Assembly (NCBI GenBank): GCA_002501855.1
Contig: DAOM01000083.1
Location: forward strand, 1-32,554
Direction of reading: 5' to 3'
DNA from: Candidatus Nitrosopolaris nunavutensis
GTDB lineage: Archaea > Thermoproteota > Nitrososphaeria > Nitrososphaerales > Nitrososphaeraceae
DNA: 32,554 nucleotides
The position numbers and the translations under genes are program-made. The notes under the pieces were generated by a model. That model searched no databases and had not been told where the DNA came from. It saw only the letters and a list, made by a program, of their open reading frames with translations. Each line of letters opens with the position of its first letter. Position 1 is the first letter of the stretch. Of the stretch, positions 32,517 to 32,554 are shown piece by piece.

Positions 32517-32554
32517 TTACTTCACAACTACCTTTCCGACCATTGTGGGATGTA
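32517..32554 (-). CDS. Cupredoxin-like protein, C-terminal fragment (cut by window edge)
   Basis: Only the last 12 residues lie in the window, reading HPTMVGKVVVK and then stop (TAA at 32519-32517). This is the characteristic end of plastocyanin/halocyanin-type blue copper proteins, C-x(n)-H-P-x-M-x-G-x-V-x-V, where His and Met are copper ligands. Such cupredoxins are abundant electron carriers in ammonia-oxidising thaumarchaea. The rest of the gene lies beyond position 32554. The match is short but specific. Confidence 0.65.
   Translation of the reverse strand, partial: HPTMVGKVVVK

Overview
The window is a piece of an archaeal chromosome, most likely from a soil-type thaumarchaeon (Nitrososphaeria; Nitrososphaera or Nitrosocosmicus-like). 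This is inferred from the following: archaeal versions of the housekeeping genes (short PurA, GHMP-type shikimate kinase, the ADH-synthase/DHQ-synthase-II entry to the shikimate pathway, ABCE1, a Trm5-like tRNA methyltransferase); a DUF373 membrane protein; a stand-alone Lrp/AsnC RAM-domain protein; many TATA boxes about 25-30 nt upstream of start codons (leaderless mRNAs); many TTG/GTG starts; moderate-to-low GC; and several long gene-poor gaps. I recognise no rRNA, tRNA, CRISPR array, insertion sequence or prophage.

Layout. 1-1.6 kb: a cluster of small metal-binding proteins (a three-repeat CxxC protein, a two-finger C2H2 protein, a YggX-like protein with added CxxC pairs), facing an unknown helical protein. 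1.7-8.2 kb: purA, an orphan ORF, an unknown gene coupled to pyrF, a DUF373 membrane protein, a cis-prenyltransferase (uppS), a small ORF and a NUDIX hydrolase. 8.2-12.2 kb: a 45-residue membrane peptide, a secreted beta-rich protein, a possible winged-helix protein, a mini C2H2 protein, hemD, a fusion of a GcvH-like domain (lipoyl Lys replaced by Arg) with a TusA-like domain, and a Cys/His protein. 12.2-17.4 kb: a gene-poor stretch, an Lrp RAM protein, another mini C2H2 protein, a rhomboid protease with an Hsp20-like C-terminal domain, a conserved-looking small protein and a large DUF255 (YyaL/SPATA20-like) protein.

18.1-28.4 kb, minus strand, is an almost complete aromatic amino acid supercluster. 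Read in transcription order: ADH synthase, DHQ synthase II, an orphan beta-class DNA methyltransferase, a mini C2H2 gene, aroD, aroE, aroK, aroA, then (own TATA) aroC, a chorismate mutase-aminotransferase fusion and tyrA. Together these take the ADH precursors (aspartate semialdehyde plus a sugar-phosphate-derived unit) to chorismate and on toward tyrosine. The chorismate mutase-aminotransferase gene appears to start with ATT, directly behind and in frame with the aroC TGA stop.

28.5-32.6 kb: a RimI-like acetyltransferase and a two-TM protein face a convergent abcE1-trm5 operon. A perfect 28-bp palindrome holds both converging stop codons. The window ends with a possible small membrane peptide and the C-terminus of a blue-copper (cupredoxin) protein.

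The observations most worth a second look are the ATT start of the mutase fusion, the GcvH-like/TusA fusion, the set of four tiny C2H2 genes (three sharing a Phe-Lys-Lys type leader), the rhomboid-Hsp20 fusion, the leaderless 45-residue membrane peptide and the 28-bp palindrome.
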